From: JBHGYD01 sp041920415
GTDB lineage: Bacteria; Bacillota; Bacilli; Bacillales; Anoxybacillaceae
Length of the DNA: 47,528 nt
Direction of reading: 5' to 3'
Assembly (NCBI GenBank): GCA_041920415.1
Contig: JBHGYD010000025.1
Coordinates: 1-47,528, forward strand
In this document: positions 14,606 through 21,864 of the stretch, in pieces
Position numbering within the stretch: the first letter of the stretch is position 1
How the letters are laid out: each line of letters starts with the position of its first letter
Notes under the pieces: generated by a model
The model's database searches: none
What the model was told of the DNA's origin: nothing
The model's input: the letters and a program-made list of their open reading frames with translations, nothing else
Translations under genes and position numbers: made by a program

Positions 14606-14769
14606 GTTTGGATCCTCATAGTTAAGATAAAAACGCGGTAGCTATCGGACTAAATGAAGCCATCATTCTCCGTTTGGATCCTCATAGTTAAGATAAAAAC
14701 ACGTCTTCTTGCGGAGAGGGCAATTCGACGAGGAAGAGCGTTTCAATCCCTCATAGTTAAGATAAAAAC
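14606..14769 (-). CRISPR. Orphan CRISPR array: three repeats, two spacers
   Basis: Repeats lie at 14606-14634 (29 bases), 14672-14700 (29) and 14740-14769 (30). They share the 20-base core TCATAGTTAAGATAAAAAC plus a preceding C. Spacers are 14635-14671 (37 bases) and 14701-14739 (39). The third repeat begins GTTTCAATCCC; the first two have GTTTGGATCC and are one base shorter. Read on the minus strand, the third repeat ends in ATTGAAAC, the usual 8-base 5' handle of type I-B/III crRNAs, while the first two end in ATCCAAAC. So the array reads from high to low coordinates, with the intact repeat at the leader and degenerate ones at the trailer. No cas gene lies in the window, so any use depends on cas genes elsewhere. 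Confidence 0.88.
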
Positions 14770-14817
14770 CCCCAAAAAACATTGATAAATCAATCAATGG
14801 AGGCAAAGTCCATCTAC

Positions 14818-14846
14818 ATTATAATTTGTTTTGAAAATTCTTTCAA
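14818..14846 (-). promoter_or_regulatory. Leader promoter of the CRISPR array
   Basis: On the minus strand TTGAAA (14841-14846) and TATAAT (14818-14823) are 17 bases apart. Transcription would begin about 40 bases ahead of the first repeat. A hairpin CATTGAT/ATCAATG (14780-14799) lies between promoter and repeat. Confidence 0.6.
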
Positions 14847-14891
14847 TAACCAAAAAGATTGATTTGCCTAGTCTTTTGGCTTTGTATGAAA

Positions 14892-14939
14892 TTGTCGTCA
14901 ATCCCCCAGAGTTTTTACACGATTAGAGGTCGACGACAA
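14892..14939 (-). promoter_or_regulatory. Conserved-looking leader inverted repeat
   Basis: TTGTCGTC (14892-14899) and GACGACAA (14932-14939) are perfect inverted copies around a G/C-richer core with CCCCCAGAG and ACACGATTAGAGG. Blocks of this kind (a GTCGACCTC...GTGTAAAAACTC-like sequence read on the minus strand) are familiar to me from leaders of some CRISPR arrays, where they may guide adaptation. The remainder of 14940-15117 is pyrimidine-rich with no gene seen. Confidence 0.4.
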
Positions 14940-15117
14940 ATTGTTTTTATCTTTTTCTCCCCCCACAGCTCCTGTCAAATCACCTCTTGATCCCCTTGCC
15001 TTTTTCTATCGTTCCATCTCGTTTTTGATCGGTTGTCGTGGCTCAATCATGACCAATTCTTTTCCATCCGTTACGTCACATCATTTTTTCACCATAGCTT
15101 CTTATTTTAAACCATCA

Positions 15118-15126
15118 TGATATAAT
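15118..15126 (+). promoter_or_regulatory. Extended -10 promoter of the coiled-coil gene
   Basis: TGATATAAT is a perfect extended -10 (TGn plus TATAAT). The -35 is weak. It lies 45 bases ahead of the ATG. Confidence 0.4.
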
Positions 15127-15171
15127 AAAAATGACTTGTCCTTTTATGTCATTTAGAAAGGTGGTGAAGAA

Positions 15172-15549
15172 ATGGTAGAGGCGATGTTGCAACAAATTCT
15201 TCAAGAAATTAAGCTCACTCAAGAAAAAATCAGTACACTTGAGGGAAAAATCAGCTCAATTGAAGTAAAAATCAATGCAATTGAAGTAAAAATCAATGCA
15301 CTTGAAGAAAAATCGAATGAAACAAAAGCCATTTGCGAAGCGATTCGTCACGGTCAAGAAATATTGGTTGCCAAATATGATTCTCTCGCACTTGATGTCC
15401 ACAATGTAGTCGGAACAACCACCTCTCTCAAAAACTCACTAGACGAAAAAGTACTTCCTGCCATCGATGATCACGAATCGAGCATCCAAGTTCTCAATAC
15501 CCGCGTGTTTAAAGTCGAAAGCACACTCCAACGATTAGTCAATTCCTAG
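15172..15549 (+). CDS. Small coiled-coil protein with tandem heptad repeats
   Basis: 125 residues, soluble. Residues 10-50 form a regular coiled coil in which a seven-residue unit (I-E-V-K-I-N-A) repeats. At DNA level 15259-15279 and 15280-15300 are identical 21-base copies, with degenerate copies on both sides, so the gene grows or shrinks by whole heptads. A second helical part (65-125) has SLDEKVLPAIDDHESSIQVL. AAAGGTGGTG precedes the ATG. The family is unknown to me; similar short coiled-coil proteins are common hypotheticals in thermophilic bacilli. It is not in an operon and sits between the CRISPR leader and gatB. Confidence 0.75.
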   Translation: MVEAMLQQILQEIKLTQEKISTLEGKISSIEVKINAIEVKINALEEKSNETKAICEAIRHGQEILVAKYDSLALDVHNVVGTTTSLKNSLDEKVLPAIDDHESSIQVLNTRVFKVESTLQRLVNS

Positions 15550-15560
15550 ATGTTTCAAGT

Positions 15561-15592
15561 TGTGGCGATGCACCACATCTTTTCTTTTATTT
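15561..15592 (+). terminator. Weak terminator of the coiled-coil gene
   Basis: TGTGG (15561-15565) pairs with CCACA (15573-15577), followed by TCTTTTCTTTTATTTT. The short stem with a good T-tract makes this plausible but not strong. Confidence 0.35.
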
Positions 15593-15626
15593 TGTACACC
15601 TTACATTAAAACCAACATATCATCCC

Positions 15627-15665
15627 ATTAGAAAAACCCGCTGGCTTTCATTCGCCAGCGGGTTT
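15627..15665 (-). terminator. Terminator of gatCAB
   Basis: AAACCCGCTGGC (15634-15645) pairs perfectly with GCCAGCGGGTTT (15654-15665) with an eight-base loop. On the minus strand the T-tract extends to TTTTTC. It starts three bases after the gatB stop. Confidence 0.88.
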
Positions 15666-15668
15666 CTG

Positions 15669-17099
15669 TTATCGCTTATTAATCTCTTCTAACAACAACT
15701 TATTTACAAGCGGCGGGTTGGCTTGTCCTTTGGTTGCTTTCATAATTTGACCGACTAGGAAGCCAATCGCGCGGTCTTTTCCGTTTTTGAAGTCTTCAAT
15801 AGATTGTGGGTTAGCATCGAGCACTTCAAGAACGATTTTGCGCAATGTCGCTTCATCGGAAATTTGCACAAGTCCTTTTTCTTTAACGATTTGTTCTGGA
15901 TCTCCGCCTTTTTCGACAAGCTCTTTGAACACTTTCTTCGCGATTTTTGAAGAAATCGTGCCGTTTTGAATGAGCTTAATCATACCAGCAAGGCTTTCTG
16001 GTGTTAAGGCGATTTCATGAAGTTCTTTTTGCTCAGCGTTTAAGTATCCAGATACTTCAACCATCAGCCAGTTGGATGCCAATTTCGGATCTGCTCCATT
16101 TGCTACAGTTGCTTCGAAGAAATCGGCCATTTCTTTTGTCAATGTTAATACTTTCGCATCATACTCTGGCAATCCAAGCTCTTCGATGTAGCGTTTTTTG
16201 CGTTGGTCTGGAAGCTCTGGAATCGTCACGCGAACGCGCTCTTTCCATTCATCATCAATATAAAGCATAACAAGGTCTGGCTCTGGGAAGTAACGATAGT
16301 CTTCCGAACCTTCTTTAACGCGCATTAAAATCGTTGTTTTTGTAGCCTCGTCAAAGCGGCGCGTTTCTTGTTGAATTACTCCACCGGAAAGAAGGATTTT
16401 CTCTTGACGTTTCGCTTCGTACTCAAGTCCAGCGCGTACGAAGTTGAACGAGTTTAAGTTTTTCAACTCTGTTTTTGTACCGAACTTGTCCGAACCGATT
16501 GGACGAAGTGAAATATTCGCGTCGCAACGAAGAGAACCTTCTTCCATTTTACAATCGGATACGCCTGTATATTGAATAATCGATTTTAACTTTTCCAAAT
16601 ATGCATATGCTTCTTCCGGTGAGCGGATATCTGGCTCAGAAACAATCTCAATTAATGGTGTGCCTTGACGGTTGAAGTCGACTAATGAATAACCGTCACC
16701 TGTATGCGTTAATTTACCCGCATCTTCTTCAAGGTGAATGCGCGTAATGCCGATTTTTTTCTTTTTCCCGTTCACTTCGATTTCAATCCAACCGTTTTTG
16801 CCGATTGGTTGGTCATATTGCGAAATTTGATACGCTTTCGGGTTGTCTGGATAAAAGTAGTTTTTACGGTCAAATTTCGTTTCTGTAGCGATTTCACAGT
16901 TCAGTGCCATCGCCGCTTTCATCGCAAATTCCACCGCTTGTTTGTTTAAAACAGGGAGAACCCCTGGATAACCTAAGTCAATCACGTTCGTTTGCGTGTT
17001 TGGGGGCGCTCCGAAGTCGGTTGGACTGCTTGAGAAAATCTTCGACTTTGTTTTCAGTTCGACATGGACTTCAAGTCCGATGACCATTTCAAAGTTCAT
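15669..17099 (-). CDS. gatB: Aspartyl/glutamyl-tRNA(Asn/Gln) amidotransferase subunit B
   Basis: 476 residues. GatB binds misacylated Glu-tRNA(Gln) or Asp-tRNA(Asn), activates the side-chain carboxyl with ATP and receives ammonia from GatA. The N-terminus NFEMVIGLEVHVELKTKSK and internal blocks such as GDGYSLVDFNRQGTPLIEIV and SLRCDANISLRP are the family signatures. The C-terminal YqeY-like helical domain (about 400-476) ends LVGQIMKATKGQANP. The ATG at 17099 follows a GGGGGT box; the longer frame reaching 17192 has no ribosome binding site and overlaps gatA. Last gene of gatCAB, 13 bases after gatA. Confidence 0.95.
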   Translation of the reverse strand: MNFEMVIGLEVHVELKTKSKIFSSSPTDFGAPPNTQTNVIDLGYPGVLPVLNKQAVEFAMKAAMALNCEIATETKFDRKNYFYPDNPKAYQISQYDQPIGKNGWIEIEVNGKKKKIGITRIHLEEDAGKLTHTGDGYSLVDFNRQGTPLIEIVSEPDIRSPEEAYAYLEKLKSIIQYTGVSDCKMEEGSLRCDANISLRPIGSDKFGTKTELKNLNSFNFVRAGLEYEAKRQEKILLSGGVIQQETRRFDEATKTTILMRVKEGSEDYRYFPEPDLVMLYIDDEWKERVRVTIPELPDQRKKRYIEELGLPEYDAKVLTLTKEMADFFEATVANGADPKLASNWLMVEVSGYLNAEQKELHEIALTPESLAGMIKLIQNGTISSKIAKKVFKELVEKGGDPEQIVKEKGLVQISDEATLRKIVLEVLDANPQSIEDFKNGKDRAIGFLVGQIMKATKGQANPPLVNKLLLEEINKR

Positions 17100-17112
17100 T
17101 CTTCTTACCCCC

Positions 17113-18570
17113 TTACAGTGCTGGCTTTTGTTTATGATAATCCGTTGCTTGCTCGAACGCGTGAGCAACGCGGTAAATTGTGCTTTCGTCAAAGTGTTTA
17201 CCGATGATTTGTAATCCTACCGGCAAGCCATTCACGAATCCGCATGGAATCGAAATACCTGGAACACCGGCAAGGTTAACCGGAATCGTTAAAATGTCGT
17301 TTGCGTACATTGTTAATGGATCGCTTGTTTTCTCACCGATTTTGAACGCAGGAGTCGGCGTTGTTGGTCCAATAATAACATCGTATTTTTCAAACACTTT
17401 TTCAAAGTCTTGTTTAATTAATGTCCGCACTTTTTGCGCTTTTTTGTAGTAAGCGTCATAATAACCTGAGCTTAACGCGAATGTTCCAAGCATAATACGG
17501 CGTTTTACTTCGTTACCGAAACCTTCGCTGCGTGTTTGTTTGTACATATCAATCAAGTTTTTCGCATTGTCTGTGCGATAGCCGTAACGAACGCCGTCAA
17601 AGCGAGCAAGGTTCGCGGATGCCTCTGAAGACGCTAATAAGTAGTAAGTAGCAAGGGCATACTTAGAGTGTGGAAGCGATACTTCTTCCCATGTTGCGCC
17701 AAGTCCTTCTAATACTTTTAATGCATCTAATACAGATTGACGAACTTCTTCAGATACACCTTCGCCTAAATATTCTTTTGGCACGGCAATTTTTAAGCCT
17801 TTAATGTCACCTGTTAACGCAGATACATAATCAGGAACATCGACGTTCGCAGATGTAGAGTCCATTGGGTCAAGACCTGCGATCACTTGTAAAAGGTACG
17901 CGTTATCTTCAACTGTGCGTGTAATCGGTCCAATTTGGTCGAGTGAAGACGCGAATGCGACAAGACCAAAGCGAGATACACGACCATATGTAGGTTTTAA
18001 GCCGACAACACCGCAGAACGCTGCTGGTTGGCGAATAGAGCCCCCTGTGTCAGAACCTAACGCAAACGGTACTTCTCCTGCCGCAACAGCCGCTGCGGAA
18101 CCACCGCTCGAACCGCCTGGTACGCGTTCCAAATCCCAAGGGTTACGCGTTAATTGGAAGCCGGAGTTCTCGTTGGAAGAACCCATCGCAAACTCGTCCA
18201 TATTTAATTTACCGATCGTAATCGCATCCGCTTCATGTAAGCGTTGCATGACCGTCGCATCGTAAATTGGGTCAAAGTTGTAAAGAATTTTACTTGCGCA
18301 AGTAGTACGAAGACCTTTTGTGACGATATTGTCTTTAATTCCAATTGGCATACCGAAAAGTAAGCCAAATTCGTTTTCTGTCGCAAGTTTTTCATCTAAT
18401 TCTTTTGCTTTGCGGCGGGCGTTTTCTTCATCTAATGTTAAAAACGCTTGCACTTTATCTTCTACTTCGGAAATGCGTTTAAATGATTCATCGACTAAAT
18501 CAGAAACAGAGATTTCTTTTTTATGTAGCATGCTATGTAGTTCAGAAATTTTATGGTCAAATAAAGACAT
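17113..18570 (-). CDS. gatA: Aspartyl/glutamyl-tRNA(Asn/Gln) amidotransferase subunit A
   Basis: 485 residues, the glutaminase of GatCAB that releases ammonia for transamidation. The amidase-signature triad is visible: K79 (in GIKDN), S154 (PGGSSGGSAA) and nucleophile S178 (GSDTGGSIRQPAAFCG). Length matches the family. It starts 12 bases after gatC with GGAGGG upstream. Confidence 0.96.
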   Translation of the reverse strand: MSLFDHKISELHSMLHKKEISVSDLVDESFKRISEVEDKVQAFLTLDEENARRKAKELDEKLATENEFGLLFGMPIGIKDNIVTKGLRTTCASKILYNFDPIYDATVMQRLHEADAITIGKLNMDEFAMGSSNENSGFQLTRNPWDLERVPGGSSGGSAAAVAAGEVPFALGSDTGGSIRQPAAFCGVVGLKPTYGRVSRFGLVAFASSLDQIGPITRTVEDNAYLLQVIAGLDPMDSTSANVDVPDYVSALTGDIKGLKIAVPKEYLGEGVSEEVRQSVLDALKVLEGLGATWEEVSLPHSKYALATYYLLASSEASANLARFDGVRYGYRTDNAKNLIDMYKQTRSEGFGNEVKRRIMLGTFALSSGYYDAYYKKAQKVRTLIKQDFEKVFEKYDVIIGPTTPTPAFKIGEKTSDPLTMYANDILTIPVNLAGVPGISIPCGFVNGLPVGLQIIGKHFDESTIYRVAHAFEQATDYHKQKPAL

Positions 18571-18582
18571 GTGCTTCCCTCC

Positions 18583-18873
18583 TTACTCTAAAATCGCTGG
18601 TACGCGGAATTGCCCGTCTTTATGATCTGGGGCGTTTTTCAATACTTCCTCACGAGGAATTCCTGGTGTCGGCACATCTTCGCGCATGACGTTTTTCATA
18701 TCAAGCACGTGCGACGTTGGCGGAACGTTTTCTGTATCTAATTCGTTTAATTGCTCGGCAAATGTAATAATCGCGTCTAATTGCTTCGTAAACATTTCAG
18801 CTTCTTCTTCTGTAATCGCTAAGCGTGCCAAATGAGCGACATGTTTTACTTGTTCAACAGAAATTCTTGACAT
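18583..18873 (-). CDS. gatC: Aspartyl/glutamyl-tRNA(Asn/Gln) amidotransferase subunit C
   Basis: 96 residues, wrapping around the GatA-GatB interface and stabilising the complex. SVEQVKHVAHLARLAITEEE at the N-terminus and the VPPTSHVLDMKNVMREDVP tail are family signatures. The ATG at 18873 follows GGAGGTG; the frame open to 18969 is not used. First gene of the operon. Confidence 0.95.
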   Translation of the reverse strand: MSRISVEQVKHVAHLARLAITEEEAEMFTKQLDAIITFAEQLNELDTENVPPTSHVLDMKNVMREDVPTPGIPREEVLKNAPDHKDGQFRVPAILE

Positions 18874-18915
18874 CCTTTTCACCTCCAAGAGTTTCGACCT
18901 TTCACAATATAATAG

Positions 18916-18945
18916 ATGATACCAAACTTTCGCCCATTGAAGCAA
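18916..18945 (-). promoter_or_regulatory. Promoter of gatCAB
   Basis: On the minus strand TTGCTT (18940-18945) and TATCAT (18916-18921) are 18 bases apart, and TGG before the -10 makes it an extended element. The start would be about 36 bases ahead of gatC. Confidence 0.45.
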
Positions 18946-18963
18946 CATTTGCCACGGAGACTT

Positions 18964-18999
18964 TAACAAAAAGACCTCCCTGAAAATCAGAGAGGTCTT
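18964..18999 (-). terminator. Terminator of rocA
   Basis: AAGACCTCCCTGA (18971-18983) and TCAGAGAGGTCTT (18987-18999) form 13 pairs with one G-U. On the minus strand TTTTTG follows. Confidence 0.88.
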
Positions 19000-19004
19000 A
19001 CGGA

Positions 19005-20552
19005 TTAAAACATTTCTGAAACCGTTTTTGCTTGCATGTGAAGAATTAAGTAGTCAGGGCCGCCTGCTTTAGAGTCGGTACCAGACATATTGAAGCCGCC
19101 GAATGGTTGGTAACCAACGATCGCGCCTGTGCAGCCGCGGTTGAAGTAAAGGTTACCGACATGGAATTCTTCGCGCGCTTTTTCGATGTTGAAGCGGTTT
19201 CTAGAGATCACCGCGCCTGTTAAGCCGTATTCCGTATTGTTCGCGATTTCAAGCGCATGATCGAAGTCTTTCGCTTTTGTGAAAGCAACGACCGGACCAA
19301 AGATTTCTTCTTGCATGATGCGTGCTTGTGGATCGACATCCGCAAATACTGTTGGTTGAATGAAGAAGCCTTTTGAATCGTCTCCTTCGCCACCAGTCAT
19401 TAACTTGCCTTCTTGTTTACCAATTTCGATGTATTCCATAATTTTATTGTAAGCAGATTGGTCGATAACAGGACCCATGAATGTGCTTTGTTCTGCTGGA
19501 TTGCCGACTGTTAATTGTTTTGTCAATTCAACAACGCGATTTAATACTTGATCATATACTTCTTCAAGCACGACAACGCGGGAGCATGCTGAACATTTTT
19601 GACCTGAGAAGCCGAATGCTGATGCCACAATCGATTGTGCCGCTAATTCAAGGTCAGCATCCTTGTCCACAACAATTGTGTCTTTACCGCCCATTTCCGC
19701 GATGACACGTTTTAACCAGATTTGACCTGGATGTACCTTTGCTGCGCGTTCGTAAATGCGGATACCAACATCGCGAGAACCAGTGAAGCTGATGAAACGA
19801 GTGCGTGGATGGTCAACTAAGTAGTCGCCCACTTCAGCGCCGCTTCCTGGGATATAGTTTAAGACGCCTGCTGGAAGACCTGCTTCTTCAAGTACTTCCA
19901 CAAATTTGTACGCAATGACAGGTGTTGCGCTCGCAGGTTTTAAAAGAACGGTGTTACCTGTTACAAGCGCGGCAACTGTTGTACCGGCCATGATCGCAAA
20001 TGGGAAGTTCCAAGGCGAAATAACAACGCCAACGCCAAGCGGAATGTAGAAGAAACGGTTAAATTCATTTGGACGGCTTTCAACTGGAATACCGTCTTTT
20101 AATTTTAACATTTGACGACCATAGTATTCTAAAAAGTCGATTGCTTCTGCCGTATCAGCGTCCGCTTCTTTCCATGGCTTTCCTGCTTCTTTTACAAGCA
20201 ACGCAGAGAACTCATGTTTGCGGCGACGAATAATCGCAGCAGCGCGGAATAAGATGTCAGCGCGCATTTCTGGTTTTGTTTTGCTCCACCATTTGAACGC
20301 TTCATCCGCTACTTGCATTGCCTTTTCCGCAAGGTCTTTGTTCGCTTTCGAAACGCGGCCGATCACTTCTTCTTTGTTAGCTGGGTTGATCGAAACAATT
20401 TTATCTTCTGTCGAAATACGCTCTCCACCGATGATTAAATCATAGTCTTTTCCAAGGTATGATTCGACGAGATTTAAAGCGTTTTCAAACGCTTTTTTAT
20501 TAGATTCCACCGTAAAATCTGTAAATGGTTCGTGCTTGTAAGGTTGTACCAT
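19005..20552 (-). CDS. rocA: L-glutamate gamma-semialdehyde (1-pyrroline-5-carboxylate) dehydrogenase
   Basis: 515 residues, equal to B. subtilis RocA. It oxidises glutamate semialdehyde, from proline or arginine breakdown, to glutamate with NAD+. Motifs include NFPFAIMAGTTVAALVTGNT (NAD fold), the general-base Glu in VIAEMGGKD, and the nucleophile region GQKCSACSR (Cys near 320). The ATG at 20552 follows AAAGGGGG; the open frame continues to 20756 but only over the promoter. It is a single-gene unit with its own promoter, a cre-like site and a terminator, between camS and gatC. Confidence 0.93.
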   Translation of the reverse strand: MVQPYKHEPFTDFTVESNKKAFENALNLVESYLGKDYDLIIGGERISTEDKIVSINPANKEEVIGRVSKANKDLAEKAMQVADEAFKWWSKTKPEMRADILFRAAAIIRRRKHEFSALLVKEAGKPWKEADADTAEAIDFLEYYGRQMLKLKDGIPVESRPNEFNRFFYIPLGVGVVISPWNFPFAIMAGTTVAALVTGNTVLLKPASATPVIAYKFVEVLEEAGLPAGVLNYIPGSGAEVGDYLVDHPRTRFISFTGSRDVGIRIYERAAKVHPGQIWLKRVIAEMGGKDTIVVDKDADLELAAQSIVASAFGFSGQKCSACSRVVVLEEVYDQVLNRVVELTKQLTVGNPAEQSTFMGPVIDQSAYNKIMEYIEIGKQEGKLMTGGEGDDSKGFFIQPTVFADVDPQARIMQEEIFGPVVAFTKAKDFDHALEIANNTEYGLTGAVISRNRFNIEKAREEFHVGNLYFNRGCTGAIVGYQPFGGFNMSGTDSKAGGPDYLILHMQAKTVSEMF

Positions 20553-20576
20553 TTTTATGCCCCCTTTGTCGAAATT

Positions 20577-20592
20577 ACAAAAGCGTTTACAA
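20577..20592 (-). promoter_or_regulatory. Catabolite-response-element (cre)-like site of rocA
   Basis: On the minus strand TTGTAAACGCTTTTGT fits the cre consensus (WTGNNARCGNWWWCAW) except for two bases near the end. It lies about 6-21 bases downstream of the predicted start site, where bound CcpA could block transcription. CcpA control of an amino-acid catabolic gene is plausible but inferred. Confidence 0.4.
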
Positions 20593-20604
20593 ACCTCATT
20601 TACC

Positions 20605-20633
20605 ATTCTAACTGATAATAGATACTTATTCAA
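20605..20633 (-). promoter_or_regulatory. Sigma-A promoter of rocA
   Basis: On the minus strand TTGAAT (20628-20633) and TAGAAT (20605-20610) are exactly 17 bases apart. The inferred start near 20598 gives a 46-base leader. Confidence 0.6.
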
Positions 20634-20644
20634 TTTTTTTAAAA

Positions 20645-20683
20645 ATAACAAAAAAAGGAGCCCGATAAAGGAACTCCTTTTTT
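20645..20683 (-). terminator. Terminator of the pcrB-pcrA-ligA-camS operon
   Basis: On the minus strand AAAAAAGGAG and CTCCTTTTTT flank a 13-base loop, directly after the camS stop, followed by a long T run. Confidence 0.8.
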
Positions 20684-20685
20684 GC

Positions 20686-21849
20686 TTATTGATAAATGTG
20701 CACAAATGGATGATCTGATTTCGCTGGACGAACGATGATACTTTCTGGTCCGCCAACGGAAGAAATATAGACGTTCACATTAATGTAATCCGGGAATTTC
20801 TCCATGACAAGTCCCGTCACATACTGAGTAAACCCGATCACTTCTGCTTTGCCATAGAATTGCATCGGAATGTTAATCGTTAATTGTTGTAATTGATCAT
20901 CCTTGTAAAACGCTTTTCCGATGACCCCTGTATAATTCGGGAAAAAATCCTCAATATCAGATTTAAAGTTTAAAAACTTCATCAAATCTTCGCGGTGATT
21001 TTTCTCCGCTTCATCCGATGGGAATAAAGCGTATTCTTCATTAATTTTTTCCCAGCTATCAATGGTGGAACTTCCTTGATCGACATTGGTCATCGCGAAA
21101 AAGTGCCCTGGAATAATCGATGTTCTTGGCGCTTGTTTAAAAAGAGCAATGGTAATCGGCACTTCTCTCAGCCCTTTTATATTGCGAACACGTGACAGTA
21201 CTTCCGCAGCAATTCGTTTCCCTTCTCGTTCGATGACCTCGTCTTTCATTTCAACCTCGCGCGGATACCCTTGTTCCGTTTCATAATAATGAACCGAATT
21301 TAACGCAAGCCCTATGACGACACCGCCTAGTTGCACTTTGCCGTTATCATTTTTCATTAAATAATCGTGCTCCAGAATATTGGCTAAATAAATCGGGCTT
21401 TTTGTGTTTTTCTCCTCGTTTGTTCCTTTATCACTCAACACCGGATTCAATCCGATATTTTCCGACTCCTTCATTCCTTCTTTTTTTAATTGTGCTTTTG
21501 TCAACTTTCTCATTAACCATCTTTGAATCGTTTTTTTATTTAAATATTGTCCTTCTTGAAATAAATACTCTTTTGGAGAAAAACGTTCTTGGGCAAGGCG
21601 CATTAACCCTGTTTCAAATTCATCTACATCTAAGCGCGTATTGAGATTTTCAACAACAAGTCCTCGCGCTTCCGATGGTTTAAATGGCAAAATCATTCGA
21701 TAGTATGAATCGGAAATATTGTATTTCGGAATGACCGCTTTTTGTTGTTTATTGTCTTTTTGTTGCACCACTTCTTCTTGACCAAACTTCGGTGCACACG
21801 CCGAAAGAAAAAGAACGAGCACAACTGATAATATCGCAAGTTTTTTCAT
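20686..21849 (-). CDS. camS: CamS-family lipoprotein (YerH-like)
   Basis: 387 residues. A lipoprotein signal peptide (KKLAILSVVLVLFLSAC, lipobox LSAC with Cys18) predicts membrane anchoring outside the cell. The rest matches the CamS/YerH family; staphylococcal CamS is the precursor of a sex-pheromone peptide released from the signal region, but the job of the folded domain in bacilli is unknown. It starts 15 bases after ligA and ends the operon, as in B. subtilis (pcrB-pcrA-ligA-yerH). Confidence 0.9.
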   Translation of the reverse strand: MKKLAILSVVLVLFLSACAPKFGQEEVVQQKDNKQQKAVIPKYNISDSYYRMILPFKPSEARGLVVENLNTRLDVDEFETGLMRLAQERFSPKEYLFQEGQYLNKKTIQRWLMRKLTKAQLKKEGMKESENIGLNPVLSDKGTNEEKNTKSPIYLANILEHDYLMKNDNGKVQLGGVVIGLALNSVHYYETEQGYPREVEMKDEVIEREGKRIAAEVLSRVRNIKGLREVPITIALFKQAPRTSIIPGHFFAMTNVDQGSSTIDSWEKINEEYALFPSDEAEKNHREDLMKFLNFKSDIEDFFPNYTGVIGKAFYKDDQLQQLTINIPMQFYGKAEVIGFTQYVTGLVMEKFPDYINVNVYISSVGGPESIIVRPAKSDHPFVHIYQ

Positions 21850-21864
21850 TTTCTTTACACCTAC

